A stretch of 64,000 nucleotides of DNA from Pseudomonas crudilactis (GTDB lineage: Bacteria; Pseudomonadota; Gammaproteobacteria; Pseudomonadales; Pseudomonadaceae). Each line of letters begins with the position of its first letter. The stretch's first letter is position 1. Made by a program: the position numbers and the translations under genes. The DNA lies in NCBI RefSeq assembly GCF_013433315.1, contig NZ_WXVV01000007.1:1-64000 (forward strand). The letters are read 5' to 3'. Below are positions 1-7,305 of this stretch, in pieces. The notes beneath the pieces are model-generated. The model did no database searches. It was given only the letters and a program-made list of their open reading frames with translations, and had not been told where the DNA came from.

Positions 1-2291
1 ACCGCTTCGGTGACATCGCCCTCGGCATTGCGCCGGTAGATCCACACCGCATCGCCGCGAGAGCGTTTATGCAGGAAACCGTTGCGATACTCGTAGGACG
101 TGGGTGCGTCATCCGGCGGAATCAGCGCCACCAGCCGTCCGACCTCGTCGTAGCGGTATTCGGTGATGGCACCCAAAGCATCCTGCTCGGCGATCAACCG
201 TCCCGAAGAGTCATAGGCCTTGAGTTGCTCACCACCGTCCGCCGAGACTTTACGCACCAGTCGCGCACGTTCGTCGTGGACGTACGTCTCTTCGGTGCCG
301 TCGACGTAATGCACCGCGACACTGCCGTCGTCATTCCAGACGTAGCGCGTGTCCATCTGCGAGAACGACGCCCAGTGCCTGACACATCGAGCGGCTTTCC
401 CCGAGCGCTCCCACTCCCAGAAGAAACTCGCCCCGCCAGCCAGTTGCCGCTGCAGAATCACGTGGGCGTCGTCGTAGTCGTAACGCTCGCTGTCACCGAC
501 GGCGTTGCTGGCCTCGATCAGGTGCTGATAAGCGTCGTAGCGGTAACTGACCAGCGCTTGTTCAGTTACCCACTCCGCGTTCTGAAAAACCTGGTAATCC
601 ACACCCAGCAACTGCGCCCGGTCATAGCGCAACAGCAGCGAACGCCCGGCACCGTTGTCCAGTCGCTGCACCCGGTCAGACCGATCGCGCTGCACCGTCA
701 GACGATTGCCATAGGCATCGCTGATCGCCGTCAGCCGTCCTGCACGAAAGTGATAAAACCGCGCCGTATCCCCGGCCAGCGCGAGGATCAGCTCCTCCGG
801 TTCATCGCCAAGAAAAATCGCCGCCCGCGACAGACTGTTGTGAATCGCTGGACGCTCAATACTCGGCAACGGAAAGCGGGTGCGGCGGTTCTCGTGGTCG
901 ACCCAGACCACAAAGTCGCCTTCAAAGACCAGCCGATGCCCCAGCGAATGACTCCAGCCAAACCCCAACCCGACATCGATCTCAGCGGCGCTCGAGCGAT
1001 ACAACCGCGTGAACTCAAACGGCAACACGCCATCGAGCACGGCATCGCTCAGGGTCAGCAGTTCCTCACCGGTGACCATCGATACCGGGCAGCCATTGGT
1101 GCAGGTGAAGGGCACGCAATCGGCGCTGTCGCCGTTGGGGTTTTTCGCCTGATCCGGTGAGTCGTCGTGATGCTCGTCTTTCTTCAGCAAGGTGTTGCGC
1201 TGCGCATCCCAGCGCAACTGCATCCGGCCCTTTTTCACACCTGCCGCGATGCCTCGGGCAGCAACGGCTTTGTATTGATCGACGTATTTGATGAAGCCCT
1301 CAACGATGCCGAACATCGCCTGCACCAAACGCTTCACCGCCGACAGCAATTGCACGGCGCGATCCGCCAGACGCAGCGTCAGATAAGCGATGCCTGCACC
1401 ACCACTGACGAACGTCAAGACGACGCTGATCAGCACATCGATGAGCACCTGCACCATGATCATCGATGCTGCTTCTGCGGTTTTGCCGGCGATTTCACTG
1501 GGCGGCAGCATCTCCAGCCAAAGGCTGGCAGTGCGCAGCAATAAACACAGTGCAGCTTCGTCACTGACCAGCAATTGAAGCTTTTCCATGACGTCAGGGG
1601 CTGTCGCTGCCAGCGCCATCAACTGCGTGGCGCCCTCGCCCAATCGCTCGGCGAACGCCCCGGGATCCTTGAGAATGTCCGAGAGCAAACCAATGCTGTC
1701 CCACACCCCCTCGATCGCCGCCCAACTCCCGGCGAGCATGCCGTTGCCCGCCGCCGTCGCCACCGACTGCGACCACTGCGGTTTGAAAACCTGCCACTCG
1801 CTGCGCAACCAGCCATCCAGCTCAGCGGTCAGGCCGTCATAGGCGTTGAACAGGTTCTCGACCTGACCCTCAGTGACCTCGCTGTGCACCTGCACCCGGT
1901 AGAACTTTCCCGCTGTTCCCGTGAACGAGCCCTTGCCTTGCGCGTCGAGGGTCACGGGGGTGGTTTCGCCACCATCCATGGCGATCACATCGACCACGAT
2001 GTTGCCGAGCGGGATGTCGTACACCGACTCGAATTTGCTCTCGATCTCCATCACCCTGCCCTTCGGGCACTGGACGACACCTGAGAAAAATTCGTTGTCA
2101 GTGCTGCTGACGGCAGTGCTGTCGGCACCGAAGCGGATGATCCGCTCCATGCCCATCAGCGACGGAAAATCCGTCGCGTGACTGACTTTTTCCGCCGCTC
2201 GACTGGCCCAATGCTTGAGCTGCTCGCGGTAAATACTGAGGGTGGCGGGAAAGCTGTCGAGTCCTTGCTCGATGCGGGTGACGGCTTCCAT
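1..2291 (-). CDS. RHS-repeat polymorphic toxin-type protein, 5' portion (continues past the window edge)
   Basis: Read leftward, 763 codons are open with no stop. From the ATG at 2291, roughly residues 1-390 form a long N-terminal region with a hydrophobic stretch near 277-310. A DUF6531-like RHS entry segment follows (GCPVSMVTGEELL at about 400, then FEFTRLYRSS and GFGWSHSL). After it come YD/RHS repeats such as ITEYRYDEVGRLVALI. RHS proteins are large secreted or contact-dependent toxins with a variable C-terminal toxin, which here lies outside the window. No PAAR domain is visible at the N-terminus. ATG 2291 has no convincing ribosome site. A better-placed ATG at 2338, behind GAGGGAA, is out of frame, so a frameshift near the start is likely. 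The RHS family call is firm; functionality is uncertain. Confidence 0.88.
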   Translation of the reverse strand, partial: MEAVTRIEQGLDSFPATLSIYREQLKHWASRAAEKVSHATDFPSLMGMERIIRFGADSTAVSSTDNEFFSGVVQCPKGRVMEIESKFESVYDIPLGNIVVDVIAMDGGETTPVTLDAQGKGSFTGTAGKFYRVQVHSEVTEGQVENLFNAYDGLTAELDGWLRSEWQVFKPQWSQSVATAAGNGMLAGSWAAIEGVWDSIGLLSDILKDPGAFAERLGEGATQLMALAATAPDVMEKLQLLVSDEAALCLLLRTASLWLEMLPPSEIAGKTAEAASMIMVQVLIDVLISVVLTFVSGGAGIAYLTLRLADRAVQLLSAVKRLVQAMFGIVEGFIKYVDQYKAVAARGIAAGVKKGRMQLRWDAQRNTLLKKDEHHDDSPDQAKNPNGDSADCVPFTCTNGCPVSMVTGEELLTLSDAVLDGVLPFEFTRLYRSSAAEIDVGLGFGWSHSLGHRLVFEGDFVVWVDHENRRTRFPLPSIERPAIHNSLSRAAIFLGDEPEELILALAGDTARFYHFRAGRLTAISDAYGNRLTVQRDRSDRVQRLDNGAGRSLLLRYDRAQLLGVDYQVFQNAEWVTEQALVSYRYDAYQHLIEASNAVGDSERYDYDDAHVILQRQLAGGASFFWEWERSGKAARCVRHWASFSQMDTRYVWNDDGSVAVHYVDGTEETYVHDERARLVRKVSADGGEQLKAYDSSGRLIAEQDALGAITEYRYDEVGRLVALIPPDDAPTSYEYRNGFLHKRSRGDAVWIYRRNAEGDVTEA

Positions 2292-2338
2292 CAGCGCACG
2301 CGGGTGTGCGAAGTGGACTGAATAACCGGGTCAAACAT
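2292..2338 (-). other. Upstream start codon of the RHS gene, out of frame
   Basis: On the minus strand an ATG at 2338 follows GAGGGAACGCTC, a good Shine-Dalgarno with 8-nt spacing. It reads MFDPVIQSTSHTRVR and then a stop. In the main RHS frame the same bases read SVHFAHPRALMEAV up to the in-frame ATG at 2291. One base is missing, or two are extra, between the two frames. This is either a real frameshift, a sequence error, or evidence that translation starts at 2291. Confidence 0.6.
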
Positions 2339-2475
2339 GAGCGTTCCCTCGCGCAAAAATTAGGCGCGGGAACTGTGCGGGGGATCAATCAGGAAAGAAG
2401 TCAGGCGAGTAGGCGATGACTGTAGGACTTATCTGTAAAGAATCGACAAGAAATAAACAGGTGCGCAGAAACGCA

Positions 2476-2507
2476 AACGCGGCGAGAGGAAAACCTCACG
2501 CCGCGTT
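2476..2507 (-). terminator. Hairpin terminator downstream of the Sel1-like gene
   Basis: AACGCGGCG (2476-2484) pairs perfectly with CGCCGCGTT (2499-2507), with AGAGG/CCTC extending the stem inward. On the minus strand it is followed by a weak T-rich stretch. It sits 24 bp after the stop of the leftward gene ending at 2531. Confidence 0.6.
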
Positions 2508-2530
2508 GATTTGAGCGGAGATAAATGGAT

Positions 2531-2938
2531 TTACAGTGTTGAATAGCGAGTACTCAGCCCTTTCAATTTGAGCTCAGCCAAGGGGTGCCCGGCTTTGGCA
2601 GCCATGCCCCACCAGTGTGCGGCTTCGAGAGGATCCGGCGACTTGCTCGGTGTTCCCGCCAGGCTGATCACACCGACCTGATAAGCCGCTTTGCCATCAC
2701 CCGCAAGTGCCGCCAACCGCAACAGGCGCACACCTTCTTCACGCGCGCCCAGGCCGACACCACGAAAGGTCAGGATGTGCCCATAGAAGCTTTGCGCACC
2801 GACATCGCCAAGGTTGGCCATGCGCGCAAACTGACCTTCAAGCCAGCGCCAGCCACGCGGTTGCCGTACGAACCACGACCAGTGAAACAGCCTGCGAGCC
2901 AGCCAATAGCTCGCCCGCGCCTTGAGCCGTAAAAACAC
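2531..2938 (-). CDS. Small Sel1-repeat-like protein
   Basis: 135 residues. The body has the small-residue alpha-helical pattern of Sel1/TPR-like repeats: GAQSFYGHILTFRG, then GVRLLRLAALAGDGKAAYQVGVISLAG, then EAAHWWGMAAKAGHPLAELKLKGL. Sel1 repeats are protein-interaction solenoids, and no catalytic role is implied. The start codon is GTG, preceded by GGAGG five bases upstream inside the end of the upstream gene. That gene's TGA directly abuts the GTG, so the two are translationally coupled. The N-terminus (about residues 10-30) is aromatic and basic, with no signal peptide. The specific function is unknown. Confidence 0.8.
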   Translation of the reverse strand: MFLRLKARASYWLARRLFHWSWFVRQPRGWRWLEGQFARMANLGDVGAQSFYGHILTFRGVGLGAREEGVRLLRLAALAGDGKAAYQVGVISLAGTPSKSPDPLEAAHWWGMAAKAGHPLAELKLKGLSTRYSTL

Positions 2939-3310
2939 TCAGGCCTCCGCCGATTCCGGGTACTCGTATTCAAAAACGCGGACCACTTCCGAGGCGTGCC
3001 AAGAGGCGGCGGCAACGCCATCGGACGGCCCGGAAAAACGCCCCAGACGTTCAACGCACTCAAAGAAACCGGTGCGTGGCAGGCGACTGGCACCTTGGCT
3101 GATCACCAGTGAGCTGCGCAACGGTTGCTCGGCCTTGGCATCCAGCGCGGCCAGATGCTCAAGCGCGGCGGTCAAGGTTTGCATGGCCGGTGTCGGCAAT
3201 TGCAACCGCTCGAGCAAGGCGCGATAAGTCAGCAGATGGCGCTGACGGCGCGCCTGATCCAGCTCTCCGAGCAATCCGTCCCAATGTTGACGACTGATGC
3301 GTACGCTCAC
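2939..3310 (-). CDS. Conserved protein of unknown function, partner of the Phd/HTH-like gene
   Basis: 123 residues. I do not recognise a defined domain. It is helical and basic at the start (RISRQHWDGLLGELDQARRQRHLLTYRALLERLQLP), with a Leu/Ala-rich centre and an acidic tail (VVRVFEYEYPESAEA). It starts with GTG overlapping the upstream HTH-type gene by four bases (GTGA, 3307-3310), and its own stop abuts the next gene. The three genes therefore form a tightly coupled unit. The first 50 residues could be a winged-helix-like DNA-binding segment, but this is only an impression. Nothing supports a catalytic assignment. Confidence 0.75.
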   Translation of the reverse strand: MSVRISRQHWDGLLGELDQARRQRHLLTYRALLERLQLPTPAMQTLTAALEHLAALDAKAEQPLRSSLVISQGASRLPRTGFFECVERLGRFSGPSDGVAAASWHASEVVRVFEYEYPESAEA

Positions 3311-3648
3311 GATTCATCCCTCCACCCTGGCACCGTCAGTTCCCAGGCCAAACTGCGGCGAATCGCGGCGTCGGGCTGACGCTCACCACTTTCGATCATG
3401 GCCAGATAAGACGGGCTGATGCCTACCGTGCGGGCCAGCGCCTCAATGGCGATGCCCTTCCCTTCGCGCAAACTGCGTAGTTGATCCAGACCTGGAAGAA
3501 TCTGGTCTGGTGTGGCCGCGAGCGGCGTGACTGCCGGACGCGACGGTGTTTCGTTGATACCTGCTGCTTTTAGTAGAGCCTGATACTGAGCCCACGGCAG
3601 AACCGCGTATTCGGGTTCGCCATCGCGTGCAATTATCTGAATATCCAT
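3307..3648 (-). CDS. Small XRE-type HTH regulator with Phd/YefM-like N-terminus
   Basis: 113 residues from the ATG at 3648, chosen because GGGG lies 7 bases upstream; an earlier in-frame start adds eight residues without a ribosome site. Residues 1-30 (MDIQIIARDGEPEYAVLPWAQYQALL) resemble the N-terminal fold of Phd/YefM antitoxins. After a proline-rich linker, residues ~60-105 form a Cro/CI-type helix-turn-helix (IAIEALARTVGISPSYLAMIESGERQP). The protein probably binds its own promoter. It overlaps the downstream unknown gene by four bases, an arrangement seen in toxin-antitoxin pairs, but the partner is not a recognised toxin, so I do not call a TA system. Confidence 0.82.
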   Translation of the reverse strand: MDIQIIARDGEPEYAVLPWAQYQALLKAAGINETPSRPAVTPLAATPDQILPGLDQLRSLREGKGIAIEALARTVGISPSYLAMIESGERQPDAAIRRSLAWELTVPGWRDES

Positions 3649-3760
3649 GACTACCCCGTAGGACAACAACACTTAGCGAGTCGGCACTTTTCCCTAGAAG
3701 TGTAATCCTAACAGCGGCCAAGGTCGCGGGGGGTATCTATCTGTACGAGGGTGTTGAGAA

Positions 3761-4216
3761 TCAGGTTTTTTTCGGCCCCTGAAGTTGCAGTTGTTCGGGG
3801 GTATCCGGCAGGCGTTCGACGACTGCCAGTTTTTCCGGCTGCTGACGGTTGCGCCAAAGACGAAAAGCATTGAGTTCATCGTCGAGGGTTTTCATCAGCC
3901 AGGCGAGGACGGCAATGTCGTCGAGCATGCCGAACACGGGAATGAAATCCGGAATCGCATCGACCGGACTGAGGAAGTACATCAACCCCGCCACGACCGA
4001 AATCAATGCTTTGCCACTGATGGCCCGATACTCGCCGCGCCAATAGGCCAGGCACAACGCCTGGAGTAAACGTAAGTCGTCCTTGAGTTTACCGAGACGA
4101 TTGCCTTGCGCGGCGCCTTTGCTGGCAACCGCAAACAATAAGGTCGGCAAGCGGCCTCGTGCCAGCAGGCGACCGGCCAGGGGCAGGAATCGAGCGAAAT
4201 TCCACGGAGCTTTCAT
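3761..4216 (-). CDS. YkvA-family (DUF1232) membrane protein
   Basis: 151 residues. The DUF1232 signature sits in the middle: a membrane segment ISVVAGLMYFLSPVDAIPDFIP followed by VFGMLDDIAVLAWLMKTL. The SPVDAIPD...LDD pattern is diagnostic of the family, whose biochemical role is not established. GGGAGGA lies just upstream of the ATG. The gene is preceded by an inverted pair of DnaA-box-like sequences at 4236-4260. Confidence 0.88.
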   Translation of the reverse strand: MKAPWNFARFLPLAGRLLARGRLPTLLFAVASKGAAQGNRLGKLKDDLRLLQALCLAYWRGEYRAISGKALISVVAGLMYFLSPVDAIPDFIPVFGMLDDIAVLAWLMKTLDDELNAFRLWRNRQQPEKLAVVERLPDTPEQLQLQGPKKT

Positions 4217-4235
4217 CTATTCCTCCCGTTGAAAT

Positions 4236-4260
4236 GTTATCCACACAAATTGTGGATAAC
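4236..4260. promoter_or_regulatory. Inverted pair of consensus DnaA boxes
   Basis: GTTATCCACA (4236-4245) and TGTGGATAAC (4251-4260) form a perfect 10-bp inverted repeat with a 5-nt spacer. Each arm holds TTATCCACA, the strict DnaA-box consensus. It sits 20 bp upstream of the ykvA start, where bound DnaA could affect transcription. The sequence match is certain; the function is inferred. Confidence 0.55.
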
Positions 4261-4462
4261 CTTGTGAACAGAGCTGCATTTCAGCGCTGGAAGCCCCGTT
4301 TCATAAGGGCTGCGCTCAGATCGGGCGTTTTTTACTCACATAAAAAACCCCAATATTTCATTGACTTGGCTGCTCAGGGCGGCTAGCGATGGCAGTCTCA
4401 TTGGCTATGACTCTCCCGACTGCCATCGGTTCGCTCTGTTTACCCTTGCCAGGGTCCAGATG

Positions 4463-4494
4463 CAACAACGCCCCGCATAAGCGAGGCGTTGTTG
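4463..4494 (-). terminator. Hairpin downstream of the FKBP gene
   Basis: CAACAACGCC (4463-4472) pairs with GGCGTTGTTG (4485-4494), a perfect 10-bp stem, 16 bp beyond the stop of the FKBP gene. There is no clear T-tract, so efficiency is uncertain. Confidence 0.6.
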
Positions 4495-4510
4495 TTGAAG
4501 CCTTTACCAA

Positions 4511-5227
4511 TTACTTGGCAGCAGCGGCTTCTTTGGCTGGATCCTTGATGGCCAGCAGTTCCAGGTCGAAGACCAGAACCGAGTTGGCCGGGATTGCCGG
4601 GCTTGGCGACTGAGCGCCGTAAGCCAGATCGCTAGGGATGTACAGTTTGTACTTCTCGCCAACGTGCATCAGTTGCAGACCTTCAACCCAACCCGGAATC
4701 ACGCCGCTCACCGGCAGATCGATCGGGCTGCCGCGCTCGACGGAGCTGTCGAAGACGGTGCCGTTGGTCAGCTTGCCGGTGTAGTGAACGGTCACTACGT
4801 CAGTCGGCTTAGGCTGTGGGCCATCAGCTTTCTTGACCACTTCGTACTGCAGGCCGGAAGCGGTGGTTGTTACACCAGCCTTCTTGCCGTTTTCTTCGAG
4901 GAATTTCTTGCCAGCGGCTGCCGACTCTTCGCTCATCTTGGCCATACGCTCTTCAGCACGCTTTTGCAGCGCGGCGAAGGCTTCGACCAGTTCTTCGTCT
5001 TTCAGCTTCTGTTCTTTCTTGCCAACGGCATCTTCGATGCCCTGGGCTACCGCTTTGGAGTCCAGATCATCCATGCCTTCCTGAGCCAGGCTCTTGCCCA
5101 TGTTCAGGCCGATACCGTAGGAAGCTTTTTGCGCCGGGGTTTTCAGCTCTACGCTGGTCTGCGAATCACAACCCGCGAGGACCAGGCTAACCAGGGCAAC
5201 CGCCGCCGCCAACCGATGCTGTTTCAT
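4511..5227 (-). CDS. FKBP-type peptidyl-prolyl cis-trans isomerase lipoprotein (FkpA/Mip family)
   Basis: 238 residues from the ATG at 5227, preceded by AAGGAA. Residues 1-19 are a lipoprotein signal ending in the lipobox LVLAGC, so the protein is probably membrane-anchored in the envelope. Residues ~30-115 are the helical dimerisation arm of Mip/FkpA proteins (QKASYGIGLNMGKSLAQEG). The FKBP catalytic domain occupies ~125-225 (VTVHYTGKLTNGTVFDSS, PVSGVIPGWVEGLQLM, IPSDLAYG). These enzymes speed proline isomerisation during periplasmic protein folding. A 3' hairpin at 4463-4494 ends the transcript. Confidence 0.95.
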   Translation of the reverse strand: MKQHRLAAAVALVSLVLAGCDSQTSVELKTPAQKASYGIGLNMGKSLAQEGMDDLDSKAVAQGIEDAVGKKEQKLKDEELVEAFAALQKRAEERMAKMSEESAAAGKKFLEENGKKAGVTTTASGLQYEVVKKADGPQPKPTDVVTVHYTGKLTNGTVFDSSVERGSPIDLPVSGVIPGWVEGLQLMHVGEKYKLYIPSDLAYGAQSPSPAIPANSVLVFDLELLAIKDPAKEAAAAK

Positions 5228-5487
5228 GCTATTTCCTTGTTCATGCGCCGAAAGGGCAATCGAGTAAAGCCGCGAGCTTATCAGGCCGCCACGACCAATG
5301 GCTACCGGCATGAGAGCAGGAAACTTCCGATAAGTTCAGGGATTAAAACGCATTGGCGCGAAGCGACGATGAAGCTTCTGTCATCTCGCCCCGACAATCA
5401 GCGTCGTTTCTTCTTGCATCATCTGGCGTAATGGCCACTTGCCGCATAGTGCAGGCTCAGGCATAACAGCGGAACAATTCGACAAGG

Positions 5488-7305
5488 ATGTTTATCTTGC
5501 GCCTTTTATTCCGTGTGCTGACCCTGATCGTCGTGCTGCTGGGACTCGTGCTCGCAGTGGTGCTGTATTACGTCGCCAACCCGAAATTGCCCTTCTACTC
5601 CCCCGCCGAGCAGGTGCATTACCTCGATCAGTGGAATGACGAAGACCGGCAAACCTACTATTTCACGCCTCAGGGCACGCAGGTCAAAGGCCTGCGCTAT
5701 GAGTGGTTCCAGGCGTTGGAGCTGCCCTTCTCGGAGCGACGTTTCGCCTCACCCGATTACCTCGCGCGTTTCGGTTTTCTGATTGATCCGCAGCAGAAAG
5801 CCACGGCGAACAATCCGGGTAACCTCCCCGTCGGTTTTGCCCGGCACCAGAATCCCGGAAACTCCGAGCAATATCTGGACATCACTTGCGCCGCTTGCCA
5901 CACCGGCGAATTGCGCTTTAACGGCCAAGCCGTGCGGATCGACGGTGGTACCGCGCAACATGTGCTGCCTTCCAGCGTTCCTACTTTGCGCGGCGGCAGT
6001 TTCGGACAGGCGTTGGTGGCAAGTCTGACCGCGACTTACTACAACCCATGGAAATTCGAACGTTTTGCCAGAACCGTGCTGGGCGACGAATACGACACGC
6101 GCCACGAGCAATTGCGCAAAGACTTCAAAACCTCTCTGAATACATTCATCAAGGTCGCCTGGAACGATACCCATCGCGGCCTCTATCCGACCGAAGAAGG
6201 TCCTGGCCGCGCCGATGCCTTTGGACGCATTGCCAATGCGACGTTTGGCGATGCGATTTCCCCCGCCAACTATCGCGTGGCCAATGCCCCGGTGGATTAC
6301 CCGCAGCTGTGGGACATGTGGACATTCGATTGGGTGCAGTGGAACGGCTCGGCGCAGCAGCCGATGGCGCGCAACATCGGTGAAGCGTTAGGCGTCGGCG
6401 CCACCCTGAATTTTTTCGATGGCAACGGCCAGCCGCTGCAAGGCGAAGCACGCTATGCCTCCAGTGTGCGTGTGCGTGATCTGCACAAGATCGAAGAAAC
6501 CCTGCAAAAGCTCAAGCCACCCACCTGGCCTGAGGAGCTGCTTGGCGCCATCGACAAACCACAGGCAGTGAAGGGGCGCATGCTGTTTGCCGAGAATTGC
6601 GCCGGTTGTCACGTCCCGCGCCAGACTCAGGAAGGTCAGCGCTGGGTGCAGCATTTGCACATGCTGCCGGTCGACGTCATCGGCACCGACCCGACCGCCG
6701 CCAACAATATCGCCACCCACCGTTTCGACCTGACTGCCCTGCAATGGGATCTGAAGGAACTCGAAACCCTGGACGTCAAACTGCACCCGACGCCCAAGCA
6801 ACCCCTGGATCTGAGCCAACTGTCGGTGGCCAGGGGCCTGGCTTACGTCACTGCCTTCGTCGAAGACCGCGCCTACCGCGACGCCAACGTCACACCACAG
6901 GAAAAGCCCCGGCTGGACGGCTTCGGCCTGCCAATCGGCGTGCGCGAAAAAGTCGCCTACAAGGCCCGGCCGCTAGCCGGTGTCTGGGCTACTGCGCCAT
7001 TTCTGCACAACGGCTCGGTGCCGAGCCTTTATCAGTTGCTGTCGCCGCAAGATGAGCGCGCCACGACCTTTTTCAAAGGCACATTCGAATACGATCCGCG
7101 ACATCTGGGTTATCGCACCGAAGCCTTTACCAATGGTTTCCTGTTCGACACGCGCATCACTGGCAACCACAACAGCGGCCATGAATTCCGCGCTGGCGAA
7201 CGCGGCAACGGCGTGATTGGCCGGCTGCTGCAGCCCGAAGAACGCTGGGCGCTGCTTGAATACCTGAAAGTCCTCGGCGGCCCACTGGAGGCGCAACTGC
7301 CATGA
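5488..7305 (+). CDS. Membrane-anchored di-heme cytochrome c (cytochrome c peroxidase/RoxA-like)
   Basis: 605 residues. An N-terminal membrane segment (FRVLTLIVVLLGLVLAVVLYYV) anchors a large periplasmic body. Two CxxCH heme motifs are present, CAACH at 134-138 and CAGCH at 371-375. The heme spacing and the late motif APFLHNGSVPSLYQLL fit the di-heme peroxidase/RoxA superfamily. Its size, near 600 residues, exceeds classical CcpA-type peroxidases (about 320-350), and the substrate is unknown. The 3' end overlaps the catalase-like gene by four bases, so the two are co-translated. AAGG abuts the ATG, so the ribosome site is poorly placed. FKBP and this gene are divergent, sharing 5228-5487. Confidence 0.88.
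   Translation: MFILRLLFRVLTLIVVLLGLVLAVVLYYVANPKLPFYSPAEQVHYLDQWNDEDRQTYYFTPQGTQVKGLRYEWFQALELPFSERRFASPDYLARFGFLIDPQQKATANNPGNLPVGFARHQNPGNSEQYLDITCAACHTGELRFNGQAVRIDGGTAQHVLPSSVPTLRGGSFGQALVASLTATYYNPWKFERFARTVLGDEYDTRHEQLRKDFKTSLNTFIKVAWNDTHRGLYPTEEGPGRADAFGRIANATFGDAISPANYRVANAPVDYPQLWDMWTFDWVQWNGSAQQPMARNIGEALGVGATLNFFDGNGQPLQGEARYASSVRVRDLHKIEETLQKLKPPTWPEELLGAIDKPQAVKGRMLFAENCAGCHVPRQTQEGQRWVQHLHMLPVDVIGTDPTAANNIATHRFDLTALQWDLKELETLDVKLHPTPKQPLDLSQLSVARGLAYVTAFVEDRAYRDANVTPQEKPRLDGFGLPIGVREKVAYKARPLAGVWATAPFLHNGSVPSLYQLLSPQDERATTFFKGTFEYDPRHLGYRTEAFTNGFLFDTRITGNHNSGHEFRAGERGNGVIGRLLQPEERWALLEYLKVLGGPLEAQLP

Larger units (their letters stand above)
4217..4510. other. Intergenic region between the FKBP and YkvA genes
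   Basis: This 294-bp gap contains the inverted DnaA-box-like pair at 4236-4260, an AT-rich stretch near 4325-4370 that could hold the ykvA promoter, and the FKBP terminator at 4463-4494. I see no coding sequence. Confidence 0.6.

Noticed and set aside
69..1160. Long open frame on the plus strand inside the RHS region (363 codons)
   Set aside because: It is the antisense of the RHS gene. The minus frame has RHS/YD repeats and continuous homology; the plus frame has none.
2939..3648. A toxin-antitoxin system
   Set aside because: The first protein looks like an antitoxin, but the second lacks any known toxin motif, so it is reported only as a question.
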